Assembly (NCBI GenBank): GCA_052146895.1
Contig: JBKQLZ010000255.1
Coordinates: forward strand, 1 to 38,434
Length of the DNA stretch: 38,434 bases
From: Palsa-601 sp052146895
GTDB taxonomy: Bacteria; Actinomycetota; Acidimicrobiia; Acidimicrobiales; Bog-793
Direction: 5' to 3'
The notes under the pieces were generated by a model that had not been told where the DNA came from, did not search any database, and was given only the letters and a program-made list of their open reading frames with translations. The position numbers were made by a program, and so were the translations under genes. The stretch's first letter is position 1. Each line of letters starts with the position of its first letter. This document shows positions 7,983-14,415 of the stretch, piece after piece.

Positions 7983-9505
7983 GCGATCAGCGCCGAGTCG
8001 CAGACGCGACGTCGCGGGCGCTCGAGGGCAATCTCGCGAAAGGCGGCGAGAAGCTCCGCGCGCAACACAAGCTCTTTGTCCGCGACCGCCTCGCGTTGCT
8101 GCTCGACAAGGGGAGCTTCGCCGAGAACGGGCTGCTCGCGAACGCCCTCGTAGAGGACCTGCCGGCTGACGGGGTGGTAACTGGTCAGGGGAGGATCGAC
8201 GGGCGCCCGGTGTGCGTGATGGCGAATGACCCCACGGTCAAAGCCGGATCGTGGGGTGCCAGGACTGTCGAGAAGATCGTCCGGCTGACAGAGTTCGCGC
8301 TCGAGCACGAGCTCCCAGTCTTCTACCTCGTCGACTCGGCCGGCGCTCGCATAACCGACCAGGTCGAGCTGTTCCCGGGCCGGCGCGGCGCTGGCCGGAT
8401 CTTCTACAACGAGGTGCGCCTGTCGGGGCGTGTCCCGCAGATCTGTTGCCTGTTCGGCCCGTCGGCTGCGGGAGGCGCGTACATCCCCGCCTTTTGCGAC
8501 GTGGTGTTCATGGTCGAGGGCAACGCCTCGATGTACCTGGGCTCTCCACGCATGGCGGAGATGGTCGTCGGCGAGCACACGGACCTGGAGGAGATGGGCG
8601 GCGCGCGGATGCACGCAACGGTCTCGGGCTGCGGGGACAACCTCTACCCCGACGACGAGAGCGCGATCGAAGCCGCTCGGACGTATTTCTCCTACCTGCC
8701 CGGCTCCTGGCGGGAGGTGGCACCGTGGGAGGAGGCTGCCGGCCCTTCGGGTTCGCTCGACGCCGACTCGATCCCCGACACGGCCAGTGCCGGATACGAC
8801 ATTCACGCTGTCATCGACGGACTGGTCGACGCGGGGACGTTCTTCGAGATAAAGCCCCTCTTCGCTCCCGAGCTCGTAATCGGATGGGCACGACTTGACG
8901 GCCGATCCATCGGGATTGTGGCGAACAACCCGATCGTGAAGGGCGGGGTGCTGTTCACCGATTCGGCCGACAAGGCGGCCCGCTTCATCTGGTGCGCGGA
9001 TGCGTTCAATGTGCCGCTTCTGTTTCTTGCCGATGTGCCTGGCTTCATGATCGGCGCGCAGGTGGAGCGCGAGGGCATCATCCGCCACGGGGCGAAGATG
9101 ATCACGGCGGTGTCGGAGGCGACCGTTCCTAAGATCTCGGTCATCCTGCGCAAGGCGTATGGAGCTGGGCTCTACGCCATGGCCGGGCCTGCCTTTGCGC
9201 CCGATGCCTGTCTGGCTCTTCCCTCGGCCAAGATCGCCGTGATGGGCCCCGAGGCCGCTGTCAACGCTGTCTTCGCCAACCGGATTGCTGCGATCGAGGA
9301 CCCCGTCGAGCGCGAGGCCTTCGTGGAGGAGCGCCGGCGTGAGTACGAGGAGGACGTCGAACTGCTGCGGCTCTCCGCCGACCTCGTGGTAGACGCTGTC
9401 ATCCAGCCGGAGGAATTACGGGTTGAGCTCATCCGCCGTTACGCTCTCGCTGCCTCGAAGAGCCGCTGGCTGACCGACCGGCGCCACGGCGTCCCTCCGG
9501 TGTGA
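7979..9505 (+). CDS. Acyl-CoA carboxylase carboxyltransferase (beta) subunit
   Basis: A 508-residue protein with the two crotonase-like halves of biotin-dependent carboxyltransferases. The N-terminal half carries AGARITDQVELFPG and the acyl-CoA oxyanion segment GPSAAGGAYIPAF. The C-terminal half carries GRSIGIVANNPIVKGGVLF, FLADVPGFMIGAQVE and KAYGAGLYAMAG, with AVMGPEAAVNAVF near the end. The family transfers CO2 from carboxybiotin to acetyl-, propionyl- or methylcrotonyl-CoA and works with a biotin carboxylase/carrier alpha subunit, which is not in this window. The segment around the second oxyanion hole is closer to methylcrotonyl- and unassigned actinobacterial subunits than to classical PccB, so the substrate is left open. 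It overlaps der by ATGA and the next small gene by one base. Confidence 0.9.
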   Translation: MSDQRRVADATSRALEGNLAKGGEKLRAQHKLFVRDRLALLLDKGSFAENGLLANALVEDLPADGVVTGQGRIDGRPVCVMANDPTVKAGSWGARTVEKIVRLTEFALEHELPVFYLVDSAGARITDQVELFPGRRGAGRIFYNEVRLSGRVPQICCLFGPSAAGGAYIPAFCDVVFMVEGNASMYLGSPRMAEMVVGEHTDLEEMGGARMHATVSGCGDNLYPDDESAIEAARTYFSYLPGSWREVAPWEEAAGPSGSLDADSIPDTASAGYDIHAVIDGLVDAGTFFEIKPLFAPELVIGWARLDGRSIGIVANNPIVKGGVLFTDSADKAARFIWCADAFNVPLLFLADVPGFMIGAQVEREGIIRHGAKMITAVSEATVPKISVILRKAYGAGLYAMAGPAFAPDACLALPSAKIAVMGPEAAVNAVFANRIAAIEDPVEREAFVEERRREYEEDVELLRLSADLVVDAVIQPEELRVELIRRYALAASKSRWLTDRRHGVPPV

Positions 9506-9786
9506 TGGATGAGACCGGGCCGGGGGCGGCTCCCGGCCCAGATCCCGAGCCGCTTGAGGAGCCCCAGGCAGAGACGGCGAGCGGCGAGCTGACCGGGGCC
9601 AGCGTGGACAGTGAGGGCGACGGCGAGCTGACGTCGGAGTCCGCCGATGGGGAAGGCGAGGGCGGTGAGGGCGAGGAGCGCCAAGCCAAGGCTCCGTGGC
9701 ACTTCAAGCTGATCGTCGTTGGCTCGGTGGTCTACTTGGGCTACCGGCTCTACCAGGGGATCACCTGGTTAGCCCACCACGTCTGA
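9505..9786 (+). CDS. Acidic small single-span membrane protein, unknown function
   Basis: I do not recognise a family. The 93-residue protein has a strongly acidic, Glu/Gly/Ser-rich N-terminal region of about 63 residues and one hydrophobic helix near the C-terminus (KLIVVGSVVYLGYRLYQGI), ending in WLAHHV. The shape is a disordered acidic arm anchored in the membrane. ATG 9505 overlaps the carboxylase stop (TGATG); a GTG at 9502 in the same frame is an alternative giving one more residue. It is the last gene of the DUF512-der-carboxylase string. Proteins of this type sometimes follow acyl-CoA carboxylase beta genes in actinobacteria, as the small epsilon subunits do, but no sequence similarity to those can be claimed here. 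Confidence 0.65.
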   Translation: MDETGPGAAPGPDPEPLEEPQAETASGELTGASVDSEGDGELTSESADGEGEGGEGEERQAKAPWHFKLIVVGSVVYLGYRLYQGITWLAHHV

Positions 9787-9790
9787 GCCG

Positions 9791-10015
9791 TCAGGCGTTC
9801 GCTGCGCAAGCACAGCCGGGGCCACACCCACCGCCTGCCGCTGGCGCCGGACCGCTCGAGGCACCCACACCGGCGGTGGCGAACACCGAGAGCACCCTGC
9901 GGGTCGCTGCGTGACCGTTCGGGCAAGCAGGTGCCGGGGCGTCGAACTCGGCGGCGGAGCGCTTCTGCTCGAAACGCGTATCGCACTCGCTGCAGCGGAA
10001 CTCGTAGATCGGCAT
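9791..10015 (-). CDS. FmdB-family zinc ribbon protein
   Basis: A 74-residue protein starting MPIYEFRCSECDTRFE, which is the FmdB/CxxC regulatory domain. The first knuckle is C8-x2-C11. The second is changed from the usual CPxC to CPNGH, so a histidine may act as fourth zinc ligand. The C-terminus is Gly/Ala/Cys-rich (GGGCGPGCACAA), which is common in this family. The role of the family is poorly known; FmdB was named from a regulator of methylotroph amidase genes. It starts with ATG 10015; TAGGAT on the minus strand (plus 10024-10029) is 8 nt upstream and could be a -10 for a leaderless transcript or a weak ribosome site. It is convergent with the small membrane protein, 4 bases apart. Confidence 0.87.
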   Translation of the reverse strand: MPIYEFRCSECDTRFEQKRSAAEFDAPAPACPNGHAATRRVLSVFATAGVGASSGPAPAAGGGCGPGCACAANA

Positions 10016-10052
10016 CGGGCGAAATCCTAACGGAGCGCCTCTGCCGCGTGGA

Positions 10053-11489
10053 CTACTTGATCGTCACGCTGTTCGAGTACCCGTAGAGGATGTATCCGGC
10101 CTCGCCGTTCACTACGGCTCGGTAGGTGCCCTTGTCTCCCGAGACGCTGAAGGAGAACTTGCCCGAGGAGGATTCCTTCGTCGTCTTGACGGTGTCCCAG
10201 AATCCACCGGCCGCAGACTTCTCCAGCGTGACGGTGTATCCGTTGAGCACCGGCTTTCCCGATCCCTTCAGGGTTGAGCCGCCGACGGAGATGCTGACCG
10301 ACTGAGCATTCAGTATCGGCTGCACCCACAACGGCTTGCCATCTGTCTCGTAGCAGAGGCCGGCACCGCTCGGACCGAGGATCGGCACCAGGCCACCGGC
10401 CTGGATCGCCGAGCTGTACCCGGCGAGGTGGGACCAGGAGTCCCCGCCATTGCTCGTGGTCTCGGAGAAGATGTCGTAGGAGAGGCGGCGATCCAAGAAG
10501 AAGATGTGAGCCGTGCTGCCGACATCTTGGATGGCGTAGGCGCCGTCGTCCGGGTTCGTCGGCGCAGGCACCCGCTTTTGCTTGCTGAAGGACTTCCCGT
10601 TGAACACCTGCAGGTTGGCGGCGCTCGTTAGCGAGTCTCCGTTGATGACCGTCAGGAGGGCGGCGCCGGACATGCCGAGGACAGCCTGTCCCTTGATCGT
10701 GTCCACCAGCTTGTAGGACTTGCCCGAGTTGAAGTCGCTGCCTTTGGCGGCGTACCAGACGTGGGTGTCCACCCCGCCGTCGCTCGCAACGAGCACGCCG
10801 TCGTTGTAGGTCGAAAGCGCCATACCGCTCAGGACCTCCGTGTGGCTGATCTTGGCTGTCTTCGTCTCGACCGAGGTCGGGTGGGGCGAGAACGCTTGCA
10901 CCTCGGTGCCCGCACCGTTGTCGTCGGCGCCGACAACGATCTGACCGTCGGCGTACGTACCTGCAGTGAAGTCGGCGCCGTAGTCGCCAGCCTCGGTCAG
11001 GCTGGACCAGCTCTTGCCGTCATTGGTGCTGTTGAAGACTTCGACGCCGTTCAACCCGATGTAGCAGCAGTCGTAGACGGCCACGGTGACGTCACTCCCG
11101 CCGGTTGCGAAGATCTGGGCGGGTCCGAACGAGTCCTTCGGGTGGGCCTTCAGCGTCGCGATGCTGGCACACTTGGTGCCGCCGGGGTGCAGCACGCATA
11201 TGGCGATCGTGGTCTCACTGTTGGAGGGCGTGGCGATCACGAAATCGCCGTCGGGCAGCACCGTCCCAGAACCGGTGCTACCTCCGGCAGCTCCGATGTC
11301 GAATCGAGTGAGCCCGGGCTGAGGGCTACCCTTGGTCCCGCCGGCGAACGCCGCGGTGCCGAAGGCGACCACGAAGACCGCGGAGAGCACTGCGACTCTC
11401 GCGGCCATGGAGCCGAACCTCCGTCCAGATCCGCGGGAAGCGGCGGGCGCCGTAGCGCTGCGGAGGGATGATGCCGGGGTCGATGACAT
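10053..11489 (-). CDS. Secreted protein, BNR/sialidase-like propeller, unknown function
   Basis: A 478-residue exported protein. The N-terminus has a long basic n-region and a hydrophobic core (VAVLSAVFVVAFGTAAFA) with a likely cleavage after AFA near residue 49; ATG at codon 28 (11408) would give a more ordinary signal peptide and is a valid alternative start. The mature part has repeated beta-strand blocks with two degenerate Asp-box motifs, STNDGKSW and TSNGGDSW, where Asn replaces the Asp, as in sialidase-like or BNR propellers. No catalytic sialidase residues are evident. The final 90 residues look like an Ig-like beta-sandwich (VLNGYTVTLEKS, GTYRAVVNGE). It is probably an extracellular binding or structural protein. 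Confidence 0.7.
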   Translation of the reverse strand: MSSTPASSLRSATAPAASRGSGRRFGSMAARVAVLSAVFVVAFGTAAFAGGTKGSPQPGLTRFDIGAAGGSTGSGTVLPDGDFVIATPSNSETTIAICVLHPGGTKCASIATLKAHPKDSFGPAQIFATGGSDVTVAVYDCCYIGLNGVEVFNSTNDGKSWSSLTEAGDYGADFTAGTYADGQIVVGADDNGAGTEVQAFSPHPTSVETKTAKISHTEVLSGMALSTYNDGVLVASDGGVDTHVWYAAKGSDFNSGKSYKLVDTIKGQAVLGMSGAALLTVINGDSLTSAANLQVFNGKSFSKQKRVPAPTNPDDGAYAIQDVGSTAHIFFLDRRLSYDIFSETTSNGGDSWSHLAGYSSAIQAGGLVPILGPSGAGLCYETDGKPLWVQPILNAQSVSISVGGSTLKGSGKPVLNGYTVTLEKSAAGGFWDTVKTTKESSSGKFSFSVSGDKGTYRAVVNGEAGYILYGYSNSVTIK

Positions 11490-11522
11490 GTGTATCTCGA
11501 TTCGTGCTCAGGGGCCGCTCGA

Positions 11523-11593
11523 GGGATGCCGAGCGTTCGATGCCGAGGGGCATTACAGAGAAGACTACGTACTTCTCGGCCCGCTGGCATCCC
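11523..11593. promoter_or_regulatory. Structured leader-like element with direct and inverted repeats
   Basis: Arms 11523-11535 and 11582-11593 pair over 12 bp with one bulged G (GGGATGCC with GGCATCCC, and AGCG with CGCT). Inside, GCCGAG (11542-11547) pairs with CTCGGC (11575-11580). The 9-mer GATGCCGAG also occurs twice, at 11525 and 11539. The element lies 34-104 nt upstream of the secreted-protein start on the minus strand, so it could fold in that mRNA leader or act as a DNA operator. It has no T-tract, which argues against an intrinsic terminator. The function is unknown. Confidence 0.4.
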
Positions 11594-11764
11594 CGAAACC
11601 ATGTACGAGCAGGACGGGTGCACCACGCGAGCGCGGATCACACCCCCAGCGGCTTGATCGAAGTGCCTGCTCAGCTTTTGGTGTTATAACAACGCCGGCT
11701 CCGGCACGATCTCGCCAGGGGCAGAGCCTGATGGCCCAGTGGTCCAGTAGAGTCGGAGCTGTCA

Positions 11765-11839
11765 CGGGCTGTGGCGCAGCTTGGTTAGCGCGCTTGACTG
11801 GGGGTCAAGAGGTCCCGGGTTCAAATCCCGGCAGCCCGA
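11765..11839 (+). tRNA. tRNA-Pro (anticodon GGG)
   Basis: A complete cloverleaf. The acceptor arms CGGGCTG (11765-11771) and CAGCCCG (11832-11838) pair fully, with discriminator A at 11839. The D-stem is GCGC/GCGC. The anticodon stem CTTGA/TCAAG encloses the loop CTGGGGG with anticodon GGG at 11800-11802, which reads proline CCC/CCU. The T-stem CCGGG/CCCGG encloses the loop TTCAAAT. CCA is not encoded. A possible -10 hexamer TAGAGT is at 11748-11753, with no good -35. No integrase or repeated tRNA end is seen nearby. Confidence 0.97.
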
Positions 11840-11887
11840 CTCGAGAAGGTGCAGGTCAGCTGAATCGAGCGCGGACCGATCCCGCCG

Positions 11888-11893
11888 TAGGCT
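11888..11893 (+). promoter_or_regulatory. Leaderless -10 box TAGGCT for the alpha/beta hydrolase gene
   Basis: TAGGCT ends 6 nt before the ATG at 11900, and no purine-rich ribosome site lies between them. The spacing matches several other lead genes in this window. No convincing -35 is seen. Confidence 0.5.
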
Positions 11894-11899
11894 TCGGCG

Positions 11900-12772
11900 A
11901 TGGTGGATTCGCACGTGACCGAGCTGCGCGACGGTCGGGAGCTGGCATGGCTCGAGGTAGGCGACCCGTCGGGAGTACCGGTCCTCGTCTTTCACGGGAC
12001 GCCGGGATCTCGCTTGATGGTGACTACCAGCGACGAGGTGAGCCGTTCCGCCGGCGTGAGGCTGATCTGCCCGGATCGTCCCGGATATGGGCTCAGCTCC
12101 TTTCAACCCCGCAGGAGACTGGTCGACTGGCCGGTAGACGTTGCTGCGCTCGCCGATCACCTCGGCATCGGCCGGTTCGCTGTGGTGGGTATCTCAGGTG
12201 GCGGTCCCCACTCGGCCGTGTGCGCCGCTCTGCTCGGCGATCGGGTGTTCGCGGCCGCGATCGTGAGTGGTGTCGGACCGCTCTCGGACCCGAGCGCCAT
12301 GGAGGGCATGCAACGGATGAATCGCGTGCTCGCCGGCCTCTCGCGCCGCCGCCCCTCGCTCCTCCGCGTGGTCATCAGTCCGCAGTTGGCGATCGCACGT
12401 CGCTGGCCGAGACAGGGTGTGGACTTTGCCATCAAGCAGTTCCCGGCGCCCGATGCCGCAGTGTTGAGTAGGCCCGAAGTGCGTGCGATGTTCGAAGAAG
12501 AGGCGGCGAAGTCGCCGCCGACCGCGGGCAAGGCGGCAGCGCAGGACTTCGAGCTGTTCAGCAACGACTGGGGGTTCGCCCTCTCTGACATCTCGGTGCC
12601 GGTTCATATTTGGCAGGGCGATGTGGATGTGAACGTCCCGCCGGGCCATGCCCGGCTTCAACACGACGCCATCGCTGGTTCGGTGCTCCACGAGTGCCCG
12701 GGCGAGGGTCACCTGTTGGTGTTCGACCACTTGCGAGAGATCCTCGACCTGTTGGTCGCGCGCGCGAGCTGA
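11900..12772 (+). CDS. Alpha/beta hydrolase
   Basis: A 290-residue cytosolic alpha/beta-hydrolase-fold protein. The oxyanion-hole region is FHGTPGSR (about residues 35-42), the nucleophile elbow is GISGGG with serine at about residue 98, the acid is probably in WQGDVDVNVP, and the catalytic histidine is in PGEGHLLV near the C-terminus. The HGTPGSR and PDRPGYGLS motifs match a common actinobacterial group of esterase/epoxide-hydrolase-like proteins with no fixed substrate. No signal peptide is present. It starts with ATG 11900, with TAGGCT 6 nt upstream and no ribosome site, so the mRNA may be leaderless. It follows tRNA-Pro and is convergent with a DUF2332 gene, with a hairpin between them. 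Confidence 0.9.
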   Translation: MVDSHVTELRDGRELAWLEVGDPSGVPVLVFHGTPGSRLMVTTSDEVSRSAGVRLICPDRPGYGLSSFQPRRRLVDWPVDVAALADHLGIGRFAVVGISGGGPHSAVCAALLGDRVFAAAIVSGVGPLSDPSAMEGMQRMNRVLAGLSRRRPSLLRVVISPQLAIARRWPRQGVDFAIKQFPAPDAAVLSRPEVRAMFEEEAAKSPPTAGKAAAQDFELFSNDWGFALSDISVPVHIWQGDVDVNVPPGHARLQHDAIAGSVLHECPGEGHLLVFDHLREILDLLVARAS

Positions 12773-12778
12773 GCCTTT

Positions 12779-12797
12779 GCGCGTCAGTGTGACGCGC
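12779..12797. terminator. Hairpin between convergent genes, likely bidirectional terminator
   Basis: GCGCGTCA (12779-12786) and TGACGCGC (12790-12797) form a perfect 8-bp stem around a GTG loop in the 39-bp gap between two convergent genes. There is no T-tract on either side, so it is not a classical intrinsic terminator, but strong T-less hairpins at such sites are common in high-GC actinobacteria. Confidence 0.55.
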
Positions 12798-12811
12798 TGG
12801 CGCCCTACTCG

Positions 12812-13879
12812 TCAGTCTTCGCCTGCTCGCCAGTCCATCCAGAGCCCATGAGAGTGGACGTAGCCCAGCAGGTCGGACCGCGAGTGCCCACCCTCGAACG
12901 TCACAACACCGAGCACGTCGGCCCCTCCGTGATCGCTCGCGACGGCGAGCTCGGTGAGCTCGGCCACGGTCCCGCGACCTTCAGCGCTCAGCCAGGCCAC
13001 CGGGCGCTCGAGCGAGGCTGCCGCGAGCAACCCCGAGAACCGCCGCCTCTCCTCCGCCGCAAAATACGCGAACACCCATGTCGTCACGACGACCACGAGC
13101 GCCTCGGGCGGCACCCCCGCCAAGACGGCCGGCAAAACAGCGTTCGCGTCTCCGAGCACGACCTCGAGCCGATGACCTCGAGCGAGGTTGATGGCTGCAG
13201 CTGTGCGCTCGAGGCGACCGGTATCAGGCCATACGCATGCGAGCAGCCACCTGGCGTCGGCCCCGTCGGCGAGGTCGATGGGGGAGCGGTCGATCCCGAC
13301 TCGGGCGACGACCTGTGGAAGCTGCCAGGCAATCGGCGGGTTGCCACCGTCGACTCGGCAGCTGATCTGGACGGGCGAGTCGATCGGGCCGCTCGCGCCG
13401 TGCGAGCCGTAATCCAGCCGGTACAGGTCGCACAAGAGGTTGAGCCCCGCACTCGTCCCGACGTCGACAAGTGCGATTGCCTTCCCGAACCGAGTAGCGA
13501 GCCACGTCAATCCTGGTCCGATCAGAGCACTCCGGCCGCATTCGTTGGTCTGGATGCGACGGGTGGCGAGGAGGGAGCCGAGCTCGGCGCGCCGCACGCG
13601 GCAGACATCGAGGAACAATGGCACCGGATCGGCGTCCGATCGTCCCGCGTAGACATCCGCCAGCGGATGTTGGAAGCCGGCCAACAGCTCGTAGTGGACC
13701 GCGGCGAGCAGGTTCGTCGGGAGGTGAGCCGCAGGCGGTGCCTCCAGAACGAGCTCGAGCACATCCTTCTCTTTCGCTACGCCGAGCGCGATCCGCTCGT
13801 AGATCGGCGAATAGTTGGGGAACTGTGTCTCGCCGAACCATCTCCATATGTGTGCGAGATCCGCAAACTTGTCGCTCAT
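12812..13879 (-). CDS. DUF2332 family protein (methyltransferase-like)
   Basis: A 355-residue protein matching the DUF2332 pattern: an N-terminal segment with PNYSPIYERIALG, LPTNLLAAVHYELLAG and LADVYAG, then a Rossmann-like segment ALVDVGTSAGLNLLCD resembling the SAM-binding glycine loop of methyltransferases. Later blocks (EVVLGDANAVLP, VVVTTWVFAYF) would be strands of the same fold. No member has a firmly known reaction as far as I recall, so SAM binding is an inference from the glycine loop. It starts with ATG 13879; GAGGAT on the minus strand 6 nt before the start could be a weak -10 or a ribosome site. It is divergent from the DUF3052 gene across 50 bp. Confidence 0.82.
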   Translation of the reverse strand: MSDKFADLAHIWRWFGETQFPNYSPIYERIALGVAKEKDVLELVLEAPPAAHLPTNLLAAVHYELLAGFQHPLADVYAGRSDADPVPLFLDVCRVRRAELGSLLATRRIQTNECGRSALIGPGLTWLATRFGKAIALVDVGTSAGLNLLCDLYRLDYGSHGASGPIDSPVQISCRVDGGNPPIAWQLPQVVARVGIDRSPIDLADGADARWLLACVWPDTGRLERTAAAINLARGHRLEVVLGDANAVLPAVLAGVPPEALVVVVTTWVFAYFAAEERRRFSGLLAAASLERPVAWLSAEGRGTVAELTELAVASDHGGADVLGVVTFEGGHSRSDLLGYVHSHGLWMDWRAGED

Positions 13880-13929
13880 AGGCCAATCCTCGCATCGTCA
13901 TCGGGAGCGGCGCGCGAGACTCCGGGATC

Positions 13930-14337
13930 GTGGCCGGCTATAGCGGGACACCCTTGTTGAAGAAGCTTGGGGTGAAGGAGGGGAGCACGCTCGCCCTTCT
14001 GGCCGCTCCATCAGGCGTTGTCACCGACGTGCCATCGAGTGTCCGCGTGAAGCGCCAGGCCCGAGGCGAGGCTGATGTCGTCGTGGCGTTCTTCACCAAG
14101 CGATCTGATCTCGAGCATCGCATCGGTTCCCTCGGCACGATGATCTTTCCCGACGGCGGGCTCTGGATCGCTTGGCCGAAGCGCGCATCTGGCATCGCAA
14201 CGGACATGACCGACGGCGCCGTGCGCGAGGTGGCGCTGCCGCTGGGTCTCGTCGACAACAAGGTCTGCGCGATCGACGACACCTGGTCCGGCCTGAGGGT
14301 CGTCTGGCGCCGGGAGTTGCGAGCTCAGCTTCCGTAG
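13930..14337 (+). CDS. DUF3052 family protein
   Basis: A 135-residue protein that begins AGYSGTPLLKKLGVKEG and contains LIFPDGGLW-like (MIFPDGGLWIAWPKRASG), DMTDGAVRE and LVDNKVCAIDDTWSGLR blocks, which are the full DUF3052 pattern. The function of the family is unknown. There is no signal peptide or membrane segment. GTG 13930 is chosen because the family starts at this AGYSGTPL segment; no clear Shine-Dalgarno or -10 box precedes it. It is the only plus-strand gene between a divergent DUF2332 gene and a convergent secreted hydrolase, so it is probably a monocistronic unit. The 78 bases after it contain no strong hairpin or gene. Confidence 0.88.
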   Translation: MAGYSGTPLLKKLGVKEGSTLALLAAPSGVVTDVPSSVRVKRQARGEADVVVAFFTKRSDLEHRIGSLGTMIFPDGGLWIAWPKRASGIATDMTDGAVREVALPLGLVDNKVCAIDDTWSGLRVVWRRELRAQLP

Positions 14338-14415
14338 CACTGCGCCAGCAGCGCGCGGCGGGCCACGAATCTGAGACGCCTATCGCCGGTCGGATCTTGC
14401 GGCAGTTACTGGGTG

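Noticed and set aside
11558..11577. GAGAAG/CTTCTC hairpin as a terminator
   Set aside because: The 6-bp stem has an 8-nt loop and no T-tract, and it competes with the longer pairing of the surrounding element.
11765..11839. tRNA-Pro as an attachment site of a mobile element
   Set aside because: No integrase, no repeat of the tRNA 3' end and no change of gene style were found on either side.
14338..14415. Terminator between the DUF3052 gene and the convergent secreted hydrolase
   Set aside because: Only short GC-rich pairings are possible, and none is clearly stable or followed by a T-tract.
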